A DNA stretch of 36,939 nucleotides from Verrucomicrobiota bacterium (GTDB lineage: Bacteria; Verrucomicrobiota; Verrucomicrobiia; Limisphaerales; UBA11320), in NCBI GenBank assembly GCA_016199985.1, contig JACQFQ010000052.1:1-36939 (forward strand), given 5' to 3'. The notes under the pieces are model-generated. The model saw only the letters and a list, made by a program, of their open reading frames with translations, made no database searches and was not told where the DNA came from. The translations under genes and the position numbers were made by a program. Shown in pieces: positions 1-7,549 of the stretch; within the stretch, counting starts at the first letter, position 1; the number at the start of each line of letters is the position of its first letter.

Positions 1-8
1 GCGGTTTT

Positions 9-26
9 TCCCCCCCTAGGGGGGGA
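9..26. repeat. Perfect 18-bp palindrome (C7-TA-G7 core)
   Basis: Seven C, then TA, then seven G form an exact palindrome, with one more T/A pair at the outside. It lies at the left edge of the less GC-rich patch, about 60 bases before the truncated glycosyltransferase. It could be the end of a mobile element or a strong hairpin; one copy does not settle this. Confidence 0.6.
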
Positions 27-65
27 TGAGTTCTTACTCTTCTCTACTCGTTCACTCTCGTTCAT

Positions 66-96
66 GTTGACACTTTCCTATCATTGAAGTGTCAAC
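66..96. repeat. Inverted repeat across the first open gene start
   Basis: A 10-base arm GTTGACACTT (66-75) is matched by its exact reverse complement AAGTGTCAAC (87-96) around an 11-base loop. The right arm overlaps the first codons of the reading frame that begins at 84. It may be an operator, the terminal repeat of an inserted element, or part of a junction that replaced the original 5' end of the glycosyltransferase gene. Confidence 0.5.
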
Positions 97-1079
97 CAAT
101 TCCCTGCTTACTTCCTTCTCATGAACTGGTCGTTAGCACAACGGACTCCACCCAGCAGATCGTCCGGGACTGTCTCAAGGATGTGCCCGGCGAACTCCAT
201 GAAGTTCCATGGGTGGATTTCGAGCACAATCGCTCGGAGGTTCTGGCCCTGGCGCGAAAGAAGGGCACTCATCTCCTGATGCTCAACGCGGATGAAACAC
301 TCAACGTCCGCGGAGAATGGCCCGCCCGGATCGATAGCGATGCTTGCCTGCTTCGATACGAAGGGGTTCTAGATTACCAACTCCCTCTGCTTGTCCGCTC
401 TGATCTCCCCTGGCGCTTTGTCGGTGTTACACATGAGTATCTCGACTGTCCGCAAAAGGTGACTTATGGCGGCTTTCCGGGCTTCACCATTAGGCATCAC
501 TTCGACGGAGGCATGCGCGCGGACAAGTTTCAGCGCGACTTGCGTTTGTTGACAGCAGCGCTTGAGCGGGAGCCTGGCAACGCCCGGCATATGTTCTATC
601 TGGCGCAAACTTATCGGGACATCGGACTGGGCTATCAGGCGTTGCAATGGTACGAGCGACGCGCCGAGGTTGAACCCGCCGGGGAAGAGGTGTGGTACGC
701 TCTGTATCAGGCTGCGAAGATCCGCGGTGAGTCCTGCCTGCCATGGGAAGCCGTTCTGAGTGCGTATTTGAAGGCCTATGAGTATCGTCCGAGCCGTTTG
801 GAGCCTCTCTATCATGTGGCGCGGCATTATAGATTAAGAGGTCAGTTCGCTTTGGGGTGGGTTTTCGCGCGCGCGTGCCAGGCCATAGCCTACCCGGAGG
901 ATCTTCTTTTCATCGAGAGGGACGTTTACCACTGGAAGCTCCCGTGGGAGTATGCGCTCTGCTGTCAGGGAGCAGGACAAGCCGCCGAGGCGGGGCGGAT
1001 CTACGATGGCTTGCTTGCCTCCTCCATTCTTCCCGATACGATTCGCGAATCGATTGCTGAACTCAGGTCAAAATGTTAG
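84..1079 (+). CDS. 5'-truncated glycosyltransferase-like protein with TPR region
   Basis: This resembles bacterial family-2 glycosyltransferases that carry C-terminal tetratricopeptide repeats and act on surface glycans. Supporting features are the stretch from about residue 13 (HELVV) through PGELHEVPW and FEHNRSEVLALAR to LNADE at 67-71, which corresponds to the family's DxD-like site, followed by FYLAQTYRDIG and the TPR-like segment RPSRLEPLYHVARHYR. Family members usually begin with a beta strand and an MIVKNE motif and then contain DTGSTDGT. Here that N-terminal 40 or so residues are missing and the DTGSTDGT equivalent is reduced to TTDST. The only start in frame is TTG at 84, inside an inverted repeat. 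The gene is probably a remnant or has been re-started after a rearrangement. A methyltransferase follows on the same strand. Confidence 0.6.
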   Translation: MKCQPIPCLLPSHELVVSTTDSTQQIVRDCLKDVPGELHEVPWVDFEHNRSEVLALARKKGTHLLMLNADETLNVRGEWPARIDSDACLLRYEGVLDYQLPLLVRSDLPWRFVGVTHEYLDCPQKVTYGGFPGFTIRHHFDGGMRADKFQRDLRLLTAALEREPGNARHMFYLAQTYRDIGLGYQALQWYERRAEVEPAGEEVWYALYQAAKIRGESCLPWEAVLSAYLKAYEYRPSRLEPLYHVARHYRLRGQFALGWVFARACQAIAYPEDLLFIERDVYHWKLPWEYALCCQGAGQAAEAGRIYDGLLASSILPDTIRESIAELRSKC

Positions 1080-1110
1080 CGCCTGCCCGGCATACCAGAG
1101 CGCTACCCTC

Positions 1111-1136
1111 GGAACCTTCAATGTGAATCCCGTTCT
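1111..1136 (+). promoter_or_regulatory. Possible ECF-type promoter before the methyltransferase
   Basis: GGAACC (1111-1116) and CGTTCT (1131-1136) are separated by 14 bases. This is the same first box and spacing as the two stronger sites at 30211-30236 and 32872-32897, but the second box is CGTTCT instead of CGTTAC. Transcription would begin only a base or two before the ATG at 1145, so the mRNA would be leaderless. A chance match is quite possible. Confidence 0.25.
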
Positions 1137-1144
1137 CAAGAGCC

Positions 1145-1780
1145 ATGCGATCACCTCTCTCTGATCCGCGCTATGTTTTTTCGACTGCATGGTTCGACGC
1201 TCACGTACCTGCCTGGGATCGCGTTATTGGGCAACTCCAGCCCAAGCGAGTTCTCGAGATCGGGAGTTATGAAGGCAAGAGTGCGTGTTATCTGATCGAG
1301 CGGATCTCGTCCGTGGACTCACTTGAACTACACTGCGTGGACACGTGGGAGGGGAGCATAGAAAATGATCCGGCTGGAATGCCGGCTGTAGAATCGCGCT
1401 TCGATCAGAACATCGGGGTGGCGGTTAGCTTGAGCGCCAATCCACCTACGGTCTTGAAACACAAGGTCTGCTCGTACCTGGCGATGACCCGTTTGATCGC
1501 TTCGGGGAATGCAGAAGGCTTTGACTTCATCTACATTGATGGATCGCACCAGGCTCCGGATGTGTTATCCGACGCAGTTCTTGCATTCCACCTTCTGCGG
1601 ATCGGCGGTGTGCTCGTCTTTGACGATTACTTGTGGCACATGGAGCCTGTAGGGCGTCAAGACGTGCTGAACATGCCAAGAATCGCGATCGATTCCTTTC
1701 TCAACATCCATCAACGGAAAATGCAAGTGCTGGTCGGCTTTCCCATAGGCCAGATTTACGCGGTTAAGACTGCTCGATGA
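1145..1780 (+). CDS. Class I SAM-dependent methyltransferase (Methyltransf_24/CmcI-like)
   Basis: A 211-residue protein with a Rossmann methyltransferase fold that should transfer a methyl group from S-adenosylmethionine, probably to a sugar or other small acceptor. Motif I is VLEIGSYEGKSA (about residues 36-47), an acidic residue follows beta 2 (CVDTWEG, D66), and IYIDGSH (129-135) and VLVFDDY (156-162) match the family, where the DGSH and DDY acidic residues often bind a metal. The substrate cannot be read from the sequence. It follows the truncated glycosyltransferase by 65 bases, so both may be left from a glycan-modification cluster. The stop codon lies 7 bases before an IS66-derived element. 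There is no convincing ribosome binding site. Confidence 0.8.
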   Translation: MRSPLSDPRYVFSTAWFDAHVPAWDRVIGQLQPKRVLEIGSYEGKSACYLIERISSVDSLELHCVDTWEGSIENDPAGMPAVESRFDQNIGVAVSLSANPPTVLKHKVCSYLAMTRLIASGNAEGFDFIYIDGSHQAPDVLSDAVLAFHLLRIGGVLVFDDYLWHMEPVGRQDVLNMPRIAIDSFLNIHQRKMQVLVGFPIGQIYAVKTAR

Positions 1781-1786
1781 TGAATC

Positions 1787-1994
1787 GTAAGTGGTGTAGT
1801 AGCGACCCCCTCGTGAAGCCGCCGGCTCCTGTTACGCTCGCGGCCCGGCGCGTGGGCTTCTCGCGGTTTGCCTTCCACTTAAGCGGCGTCAACTCGCGGA
1901 CCTGGCTGTGGCTCATGTCCGGCAGGCGCGTGAGCACATCCTTCAAACACTCCCAGGGCTCAACCCCGTGCAGTCGGCAGTTGGCGATCAGCGT
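1787..1994 (-). pseudogene. IS66 transposase, C-terminal fragment
   Basis: Read on the minus strand, codons from 1994 downward give TLIANCRLHGVEPWE, then LKDVLTRLP and a segment ending LTPLKW. This is the conserved C-terminal tail of IS66-family transposases (usually TLI.NC...G..P..YL.DVL.RLP followed by a P..W motif). The catalytic DDE region is absent. The codon just upstream is TAA at 1995-1997, where the family usually has a tyrosine codon before TLI. The fragment has no start and cannot make a transposase. Confidence 0.75.
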
Positions 1995-2010
1995 TTAGAC
2001 CACCGCTTAC
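1787..2010. mobile_element. Miniature IS66-family remnant with both ends
   Basis: GTAAGTGGTG at 1787-1796 and CACCGCTTAC at 2001-2010 are inverted copies with one mismatch and match the GTAAGCG type of terminus known for IS66-family elements. Between them is only the C-terminal part of an IS66 transposase in the minus direction. The 224-bp unit therefore looks like an internally deleted IS66 copy that kept both ends. The 8 bases on either side (GATGAATC and AAATGGAC) do not match, so no target duplication is preserved. Confidence 0.65.
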
Positions 2011-2091
2011 AAATGGACGCACCCTAATGACGAGGGCATCGCGGAAGTTAATTGTGGGCGAGTGCCTCGGCTCCTGTTAGGGTCGGCGGCT

Positions 2092-3576
2092 ATGTCATTT
2101 CGACCCTTGGGCCTCGACGCCAGAATCCTCCAAGCTGTGGAGGAAGCGGGCTACACCGAGCCCACACCGATCCAAACCGCCGCCATCCCGCCGATCATCG
2201 CGGGGAACGACCTGATCGGCATCGCGCAGACCGGCACCGGCAAGACGGCAGCTTTCACCCTTCCCATCCTCACGCGGCTCGCCACCGCCGCGCCAGGCGA
2301 GCGCCGGGGCACCCGGGTGCTGGTCATTGCCCCGACTCGCGAGCTCGTTCTCCAGATCGAGGAGAATGTGAAGGCCTACGCGAAGCACCTGCCGCAGACC
2401 ATCGCGACCGTGTTCGGCGGCGTGAAGGAGTCGCCGCAGATTCGGGCGCTCCGGTCCGGCACGGATATCGTCATCGCCTGTCCCGGACGGTTGCTCGACC
2501 TCATGGGCCGTCGCTGCGGCGATTTCTCCCAACTGCGGTTCCTGGTCCTGGACGAAGCGGACCGGATGCTGGACATGGGGTTCCTTCCCTCGATTCGCCG
2601 GGTCGTTCAACAGCTGCCCAAGGTGAGGCAGACCCTGATGTTCTCCGCGACGCTATCCAAGGAGATCGAGGCGCTCACCCACGAATTCCAGCGCGCTCCG
2701 AAGCTGATCCAAATCGGCCGCCGCTCGAACCCCGCCGAAACCGTCGCTCAATGGATCTACGAGGTGCCCAAGCATCTGAAGCCCTCGCTTCTGGCGCATC
2801 TGCTCCGCGATCCCCAGATGGACATGGTGCTCGTGTTCTCCCGCATGAAGCACGGGGCGGATCGGATCGCGAAGCAGCTCGAGCAACAGGGCGTTCGCAC
2901 AGCGACGCTCCATTCCAACCGTTCGCAGAGCCAGCGGTTGCGCGCGCTCAAAGACTTCAAGTCGGGCGCGGTCCGGGTGCTCGTCGCGACAGACATCGCC
3001 GCGAGGGGCATCGATGTGGACGGCATCTCCCATGTGGTGAACTTCGATTTTCCGATGCATCCCGAGGATTACGTGCATCGGATCGGGCGCACGGGCCGCG
3101 CGCATGCCGTCGGCGACGCGATCAGCTTCGTCACCCCCGAGGATCAGGCCGAGCTGAGGGCGTTGGAGCGATTCATCGGACGCGGCATCGTTCGCAAAAA
3201 AGCCGAAGGCTTTCAGTATCCGCAGACCAATCCTGGCCTCCTGCCGCTCGATCGCGATCCCCGGCCGCCACAGAGTCGCGATCAGCGAGGACCTCGACGA
3301 CCTGGCCCAGGTCCGCGGCCCGGCGGCCCCGGTCCCTATCGCGGGGGCGACGGCCCTTCAAGGCATAACCAAGGCCAGGGACATCCTCAGGGACATCGTT
3401 CCCACTCGTCCCAGGGCCAAGGCAACCGGCAGGGTCAGGGAGGCGGACAGTCGCCGAGGCCGCAGGACTCGGGTCAAGGGCATGGTCAGGGCCAAGGCGG
3501 AGGGCCAAGACCCGGCTACGGACCGCGCCCCGCGCAGGCGCATCGCCCTTCGGGTCCGAGGCGTTGGCGGCCTTAG
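2092..3576 (+). CDS. rhlE: DEAD-box ATP-dependent RNA helicase, RhlE type
   Basis: A 494-residue helicase that unwinds RNA duplexes with ATP, probably in ribosome assembly or RNA turnover. All core motifs are present: Q motif (GYTEPTPIQ, 20-28), Walker A (AQTGTGKT, 45-52), PTRELVLQ, DEAD (154-157), SAT (185-187), ATDIAARGID and HRIGRTGR (329-336). CPGR replaces the usual TPGR. The opening MSFRPLGLD is typical of RhlE, which is why the ATG at 2092 is preferred over a GTG at 2062. From about residue 380 the protein becomes a low-complexity tail rich in Gly, Pro, Arg, Gln and His, of the kind that binds RNA nonspecifically. Its stop codon overlaps that of the convergent hydrolase. Confidence 0.93.
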   Translation: MSFRPLGLDARILQAVEEAGYTEPTPIQTAAIPPIIAGNDLIGIAQTGTGKTAAFTLPILTRLATAAPGERRGTRVLVIAPTRELVLQIEENVKAYAKHLPQTIATVFGGVKESPQIRALRSGTDIVIACPGRLLDLMGRRCGDFSQLRFLVLDEADRMLDMGFLPSIRRVVQQLPKVRQTLMFSATLSKEIEALTHEFQRAPKLIQIGRRSNPAETVAQWIYEVPKHLKPSLLAHLLRDPQMDMVLVFSRMKHGADRIAKQLEQQGVRTATLHSNRSQSQRLRALKDFKSGAVRVLVATDIAARGIDVDGISHVVNFDFPMHPEDYVHRIGRTGRAHAVGDAISFVTPEDQAELRALERFIGRGIVRKKAEGFQYPQTNPGLLPLDRDPRPPQSRDQRGPRRPGPGPRPGGPGPYRGGDGPSRHNQGQGHPQGHRSHSSQGQGNRQGQGGGQSPRPQDSGQGHGQGQGGGPRPGYGPRPAQAHRPSGPRRWRP

Positions 3577-4457
3577 GGTTTCGCCGCCTTGAGTTTCTTC
3601 TCGAAGAACGCGATCAGCTCGTGATCGGCCTTCTCCGCGTCGGCTCCCTTGAATCCGTGGCCCGCGCCTTCGAGGGTGAGCAGTTGGACTTCCACGCCGC
3701 AGGCCGCGAGGCGATCGCGCATCCAGATCGCCTGTTCGTAGTGCACATACTTGTCCTCGGTGCCGTGAATGATGAGGGTGGGAGCGGCGGCCGGCGTGAC
3801 CCAGTTGAGAGGGCTCGATTGGATGTGACGCGGACGCGCGGTTTCCAGGTTGCCTCCCAGCCAGAGAGGCAGGACTTCATGGGCGTCGACGCTCTTCCCG
3901 TAGGACTTCGTGAAGTCGCTCGGCCCGTAAACATTCACAACGCAGGTCACAGCGCTGGAGAAACCAGGATTCGCGTCGCCTTCGAACTCCCTCACGCCCT
4001 CCGTCACACCGAGGAATTGAGCGAGATGTCCCCCGGCCGAGCTGCCGGTGACGCCGAGGCGGTTCGCATCCGCGTTCAGTCGCGTCGCGTTCGCGCGCAG
4101 CCAGCGAACCGCCGCTTTCGTGTCATGCACCGCGGCGGGGAAGGGATATTTCGGAGCAAGACGATAGCCCATGGTTGCGGCGATGAATCCGTGCTGAGCG
4201 AGGGTCAGGCAGAGCTTGTTGTAGCCTTCGCGCGACCCGGCGCGGAAGCCTCCACCGTGGATGCAGAGGATCACCGGGAACGGCCCCGTTCCAGCCTTGG
4301 GCCGCGCGATGTTCATCTGGAGGTGCTGATCGTCGGGATTGGAATACTCGATGTTGGGCGTGAAGGCGACGTCGTCGGGAACGACGAGATCGGCCGCGCG
4401 CGTGAGCGCTGGAAGGCATAGGGCGAGAGCCAGCATGGCGAGGGAGCGAGTGATCAT
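3573..4457 (-). CDS. Secreted alpha/beta hydrolase (esterase/lipase-like, BD-FAE type)
   Basis: A 294-residue exported hydrolase, probably a carboxylesterase on plant- or polymer-derived esters. Residues 1-21 are a signal peptide (LAMLALALCLPALTRA). The oxyanion motif HGGG is at 67-70, the nucleophile is Ser140 in GSSAGG, the acid is likely Asp235 in HGTEDKYV, and the base is His267 in GAGHGF. The spacing fits the hormone-sensitive-lipase/BD-fae group often found in Verrucomicrobiota and Planctomycetes. The ATG at 4457 is chosen because the signal peptide starts there; the longer reading frame upstream is repeat sequence. The stop codon TAA (3575-3573) overlaps the TAG of the helicase on the other strand. 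The exact substrate is unknown. Confidence 0.85.
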   Translation of the reverse strand: MITRSLAMLALALCLPALTRAADLVVPDDVAFTPNIEYSNPDDQHLQMNIARPKAGTGPFPVILCIHGGGFRAGSREGYNKLCLTLAQHGFIAATMGYRLAPKYPFPAAVHDTKAAVRWLRANATRLNADANRLGVTGSSAGGHLAQFLGVTEGVREFEGDANPGFSSAVTCVVNVYGPSDFTKSYGKSVDAHEVLPLWLGGNLETARPRHIQSSPLNWVTPAAAPTLIIHGTEDKYVHYEQAIWMRDRLAACGVEVQLLTLEGAGHGFKGADAEKADHELIAFFEKKLKAAKP

Positions 4458-4537
4458 GCGGCGCAGCCTAGGCAGAAGGCGCGATGACTGCAAGAGGCGC
4501 CTGGAGGAGACCCCTACACCCAGCCGCCGCATCACCC

Positions 4538-4573
4538 CTTTGTCGGAGACTTCGTCGGAAACTTTGTCGACTG
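4538..4573. repeat. Imperfect 12-bp tandem repeat, three units
   Basis: Three consecutive units read CTTTGTCGGAGA, CTTCGTCGGAAA and CTTTGTCGACTG. They lie in non-coding sequence upstream of the hydrolase gene. The role is unknown. Confidence 0.6.
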
Positions 4574-4591
4574 TTGCCGATGGAGTGGATT

Positions 4592-4676
4592 GCACGCGAA
4601 GCCGCGAAGCCGCGAAGGGGGAATCGGAAAGCTTTTCTCCTTGGTCCTCTCTTCGCGGCTTCGCGGCTTCGCGTGC
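4592..4676. repeat. Long inverted repeat with GAAGCCGC arms
   Basis: A 26-base left arm (4592-4617), built from an 8-base unit GAAGCCGC repeated in tandem, is matched by its exact reverse complement at 4651-4676 around a 33-base loop. The left-arm sequence 4593-4617 recurs identically at 36863-36887. This suggests a dispersed intergenic repeat family that folds into a strong hairpin. Confidence 0.8.
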
Positions 4677-4860
4677 GGCATTCAGTCGAGCCCTTCCTGT
4701 TTGATGACGGCGAGTTGGGCGTTGTGATGCCGGGCTCGCCGGGCGGATTTGCTTAGACGGCGGGAGGTCGTGGCTCCGCGCCCTTGCGTTTCTTCCCACT
4801 TCGCGGAGGGGACGTGCGGAGCACGTTGGATCATGACGCATCCAACACGGATCCAAGTTC

Positions 4861-4882
4861 GCTCGCCCGAGGGGGGACGAGC
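4861..4882 (-). terminator. Possible terminator hairpin after the catabolic operon
   Basis: GCTCGCCC (4861-4868) pairs with GGG and CGAGC (4874-4882, one bulged A) around a 5-base loop, starting 18 bases after the stop of the enolase fusion on the minus strand. No T-rich tail follows, so it may only stabilise the 3' end. Confidence 0.3.
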
Positions 4883-4900
4883 TCCTCCGGCGGACTCTCT

Positions 4901-7549
4901 CTATCCTCCCGTGTGTTTCTTGACGGCATCCGGGTTGAGTTCCAGACCGAGGCCTGGTTTGCTCGGAATCGCGAGCATGCCGTCGTTGTCCAGCTTCCAT
5001 CCGCCCACGGCGATATCGTCGATGAAGGGCGATCCGGTGAGGTATTCAACAAGGTCCGTCCCCGGGAAGGCTGACGCGAGCTGAAGATCCGCGGCGAGTC
5101 CCACCGCCGTGTTCCATCCATGCGGGATGAACCGAACGCCATGTTCCTCCGCCATCCACGCGATCCGCCGCTCTTCGCTGATGCCACCCACCTTCGTGAC
5201 ATCCGGCTGCACGATGTCGAACGCCCTCGCTTCCAGCCAGGGCTGGAAAGCCTGCCGACGCGTCAGCACTTCGCCGCCGGCGATCGGCACGGGGGAGTGC
5301 TCCCGCAGTTTCACGTAGTCTTCGAGAGCGTCGGGATTCAACGCCTCCTCAAACCAGTGAACATTGTAGTCCGCCAGCATCCGGGCCGCGTTGATCGCCC
5401 ATTTGTAGCCCTGGGACCAGTGCGCGTCGCTGCCGCCGGCGTCGACCATCAGCCGCGATTCGGGGCCCACCGCTTCGCGCGCCGCGTTCACGATGGCTTC
5501 GTCGGTCGCCGCGTTCCTGCGTCCGAAGGGTCCCCACCCGATCTTGAACGCGCGGAAACCCTGGGCCTTGACGGCGAGCAGGCGATCCCGCAGCCGCTCG
5601 GGCTCGTCCATCAGCAGCGACGCGTAGGGCTGCACCCGATCGCGATAGCGTCCGCCCAGCAAGCGTCCCACAGGCTGTCCCGTGGCTTTGCCCAACAGAT
5701 CCCACAGCGCGATGTCAATGCCGCTGATCGCGTGCGTGATCGATCCGCCGCGTCCGAGCCAGAACATGTTTTGGCGCAGCTTCTCGCTCACGCGCTCCGG
5801 CTCGAGCGCGTTCTCGTTTCGGTAAAGCGGCTCCAGCACGGCGAGCGCGGCGCGGACCAGCCCGTCGTTGGTGAAGACGCTGCCCAACCCCGTCAGGCCT
5901 TCGTCGGTGTGCACCGTCACCAGCGTGTGAACGCAGTCCTCGGGGCGGAGTTCGTTGGTCCATCCCCCTTCCGGCGTCGCGCCTCGAAGCCCGGCGCAGC
6001 GAATTTCTCGGATTCTCATAAAAAGAGTCGGCGTAAAAGCGAGCGTCAGCGCGCGCTGGCGCTGAAACATGCGGGCCCGTGGCGTGAAGGTCACGTCGGA
6101 ATCCAGGGGGAAGACCGGACGCCGACAGCGGGTGTGTCCGAGCGACCGCAGATTGGCGCTGGAGGATCCGGGAGCGTCGACGTTGACGATCCGGGCGCAC
6201 CACTCGGCGTACATGTGGCGTTGGCAGTGCGGGGATTTCACAATGACGGCGTCGAACCGTTTCGGATCCTGCCCATGGGCGTAGAAGAAGGATCGGTCGT
6301 AGAGATTCACCGCGCGCTGGCTCACCACAAGGGTGTAATTGTCGCACTCAAGGACAGCCGTCGGTCCGGCGCGCCATTCCTCACCGAAGGACTCACTGCG
6401 AAAGCGGCCGTCGGACAGCAGGCGAATCTTTGCGGCGATGGGGAGAGGCGTGAAGCGCTCCGGATCCAGGGCGCCTCCGACCGTGCAATGAATCGTCCCG
6501 CCGATTCCGGCAACGAACGCTTTCTGAACCGCGGCCGGATCGACGATCGGCAGGAGCGCGCGCCCTGTGTATCCGACCGCCATGAGCTGGCGCAGGATGG
6601 CGTTGCTATCCCCGGAGGCCCCGGAGCTGGTGGCGTCCGCCGCGTCGACGAGGACGATGGTTCCTCCGGCCCCCGCCTGGGCGATCCGCGCCATCTCCTC
6701 GAGCCTCGTGAGCGGGACGCGCATCTTCTCGTGGTGGCTCCAAAAGTTCTGCGCTATCCGAAGCGCCTCGCGCTCCGCGAGAGCCGGGTCGGCGTCGGTG
6801 ACGACGAAGCTGTAGGTCCTCAGCTCGGGCACATCGGTGAAAGGATTGCCGATGAACATCCCTGCGGACAGTCCGTCCGGCCCGCGCTCGACGGTTTGCG
6901 CCAAGCGAACGCTTTCGCCAAAGGCGCCCGTCGCGGTGATGAGCTCGTCGCCGCGAACCAGGGCGGGGATGTCCACCTTCGCCGTGACGGGACGCGCGCC
7001 TCCCTGCGCGATCCGCAGGAGGAGCCGGGCCGCGCGTTGGCCGGTTTCATAAAAGTCGACGTGAGGATAGGTATGGTAGGCGACCACCGCGTCGCTGTGC
7101 TCCAGCATGCGATCGGTGAGGATGCCATGGAGGTCGAGGGACACCACGATGGGAACGCGCTCCCCGAGAATCTTTCGCGTCTCGGCGATCAGATAGCCCT
7201 CCGGGTCCTCCTCGTTCTCCGCGGCCATCGCCCCATGCATGCAGAAGTAAACCGCGTCGACCGGAGGCGCGGACCGGATCGTGTCCAGGAACTCCAGAGC
7301 GATCCTTTTCCACGCGTCGCCGGCAAGCGTTCCTCCCGATGTGATGAAGTGCGCGCTGTACGCCGGGAAAAGTTCGAGATCCACGCGGCCGTCGAACACG
7401 CTCAACGCTCCCCCGACCTCGTTTCTCACCGAGCGGTGATAGCCGAGGATCTCCGATCCGCGGCGCACCACGAAATCTTCGTACCCGCTGCGGTGCGGAT
7501 TGAAGGTCGACACCTCTTGTTTGCACTCGGCGATCAGGATGCGTGTCAT
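4901..7549 (-). CDS. M81 (MlrC-like) metallopeptidase fused to an enolase-superfamily enzyme
   Basis: One uninterrupted frame of 882 residues. Residues 1 to about 485 are an M81 peptidase, the family of microcystinase C: MHGAM (104-108), SLDLHG (137-142), HTYPH (159-163) and DAADATSSGASGDSN (302-316) match the metal-binding and glycine-rich motifs. A linker of about 25 residues follows. From Met511 the protein is a mandelate racemase/muconate-lactonizing enzyme; in its own numbering it has metal ligands Asp193, Glu224 and Glu250 and an Asp273/His300 catalytic dyad, while the usual KxK is K-I-G (Lys159). The two halves are normally separate proteins. An internal ATG at 6019 has no clear ribosome binding site but could start a separate 372-residue enzyme. 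The ATG at 7549 overlaps the upstream gene's TGA. Confidence 0.85.
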   Translation of the reverse strand: MTRILIAECKQEVSTFNPHRSGYEDFVVRRGSEILGYHRSVRNEVGGALSVFDGRVDLELFPAYSAHFITSGGTLAGDAWKRIALEFLDTIRSAPPVDAVYFCMHGAMAAENEEDPEGYLIAETRKILGERVPIVVSLDLHGILTDRMLEHSDAVVAYHTYPHVDFYETGQRAARLLLRIAQGGARPVTAKVDIPALVRGDELITATGAFGESVRLAQTVERGPDGLSAGMFIGNPFTDVPELRTYSFVVTDADPALAEREALRIAQNFWSHHEKMRVPLTRLEEMARIAQAGAGGTIVLVDAADATSSGASGDSNAILRQLMAVGYTGRALLPIVDPAAVQKAFVAGIGGTIHCTVGGALDPERFTPLPIAAKIRLLSDGRFRSESFGEEWRAGPTAVLECDNYTLVVSQRAVNLYDRSFFYAHGQDPKRFDAVIVKSPHCQRHMYAEWCARIVNVDAPGSSSANLRSLGHTRCRRPVFPLDSDVTFTPRARMFQRQRALTLAFTPTLFMRIREIRCAGLRGATPEGGWTNELRPEDCVHTLVTVHTDEGLTGLGSVFTNDGLVRAALAVLEPLYRNENALEPERVSEKLRQNMFWLGRGGSITHAISGIDIALWDLLGKATGQPVGRLLGGRYRDRVQPYASLLMDEPERLRDRLLAVKAQGFRAFKIGWGPFGRRNAATDEAIVNAAREAVGPESRLMVDAGGSDAHWSQGYKWAINAARMLADYNVHWFEEALNPDALEDYVKLREHSPVPIAGGEVLTRRQAFQPWLEARAFDIVQPDVTKVGGISEERRIAWMAEEHGVRFIPHGWNTAVGLAADLQLASAFPGTDLVEYLTGSPFIDDIAVGGWKLDNDGMLAIPSKPGLGLELNPDAVKKHTGG

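Larger units (their letters stand above)
4458..4900. other. Gene-free stretch between hydrolase and enolase-fusion gene
   Basis: No convincing gene is seen here on either strand. It holds an imperfect 12-bp triple repeat (4538-4573), a long inverted repeat (4592-4676), a possible terminator hairpin (4861-4882), and presumably the promoter of the hydrolase at 4457. Confidence 0.6.

Noticed and set aside
2052..3368. A 438-codon plus-strand frame overlapping the helicase
   Set aside because: It is the +1-type shadow of the helicase; all DEAD-box motifs are in the frame starting at 2092.
4692..4754. A short plus-strand frame ending GVVMPGSPGGFA then a stop
   Set aside because: It looked like the tail of a coding sequence, but it is short, has no start and adjoins the repeat; there is no support for a gene.
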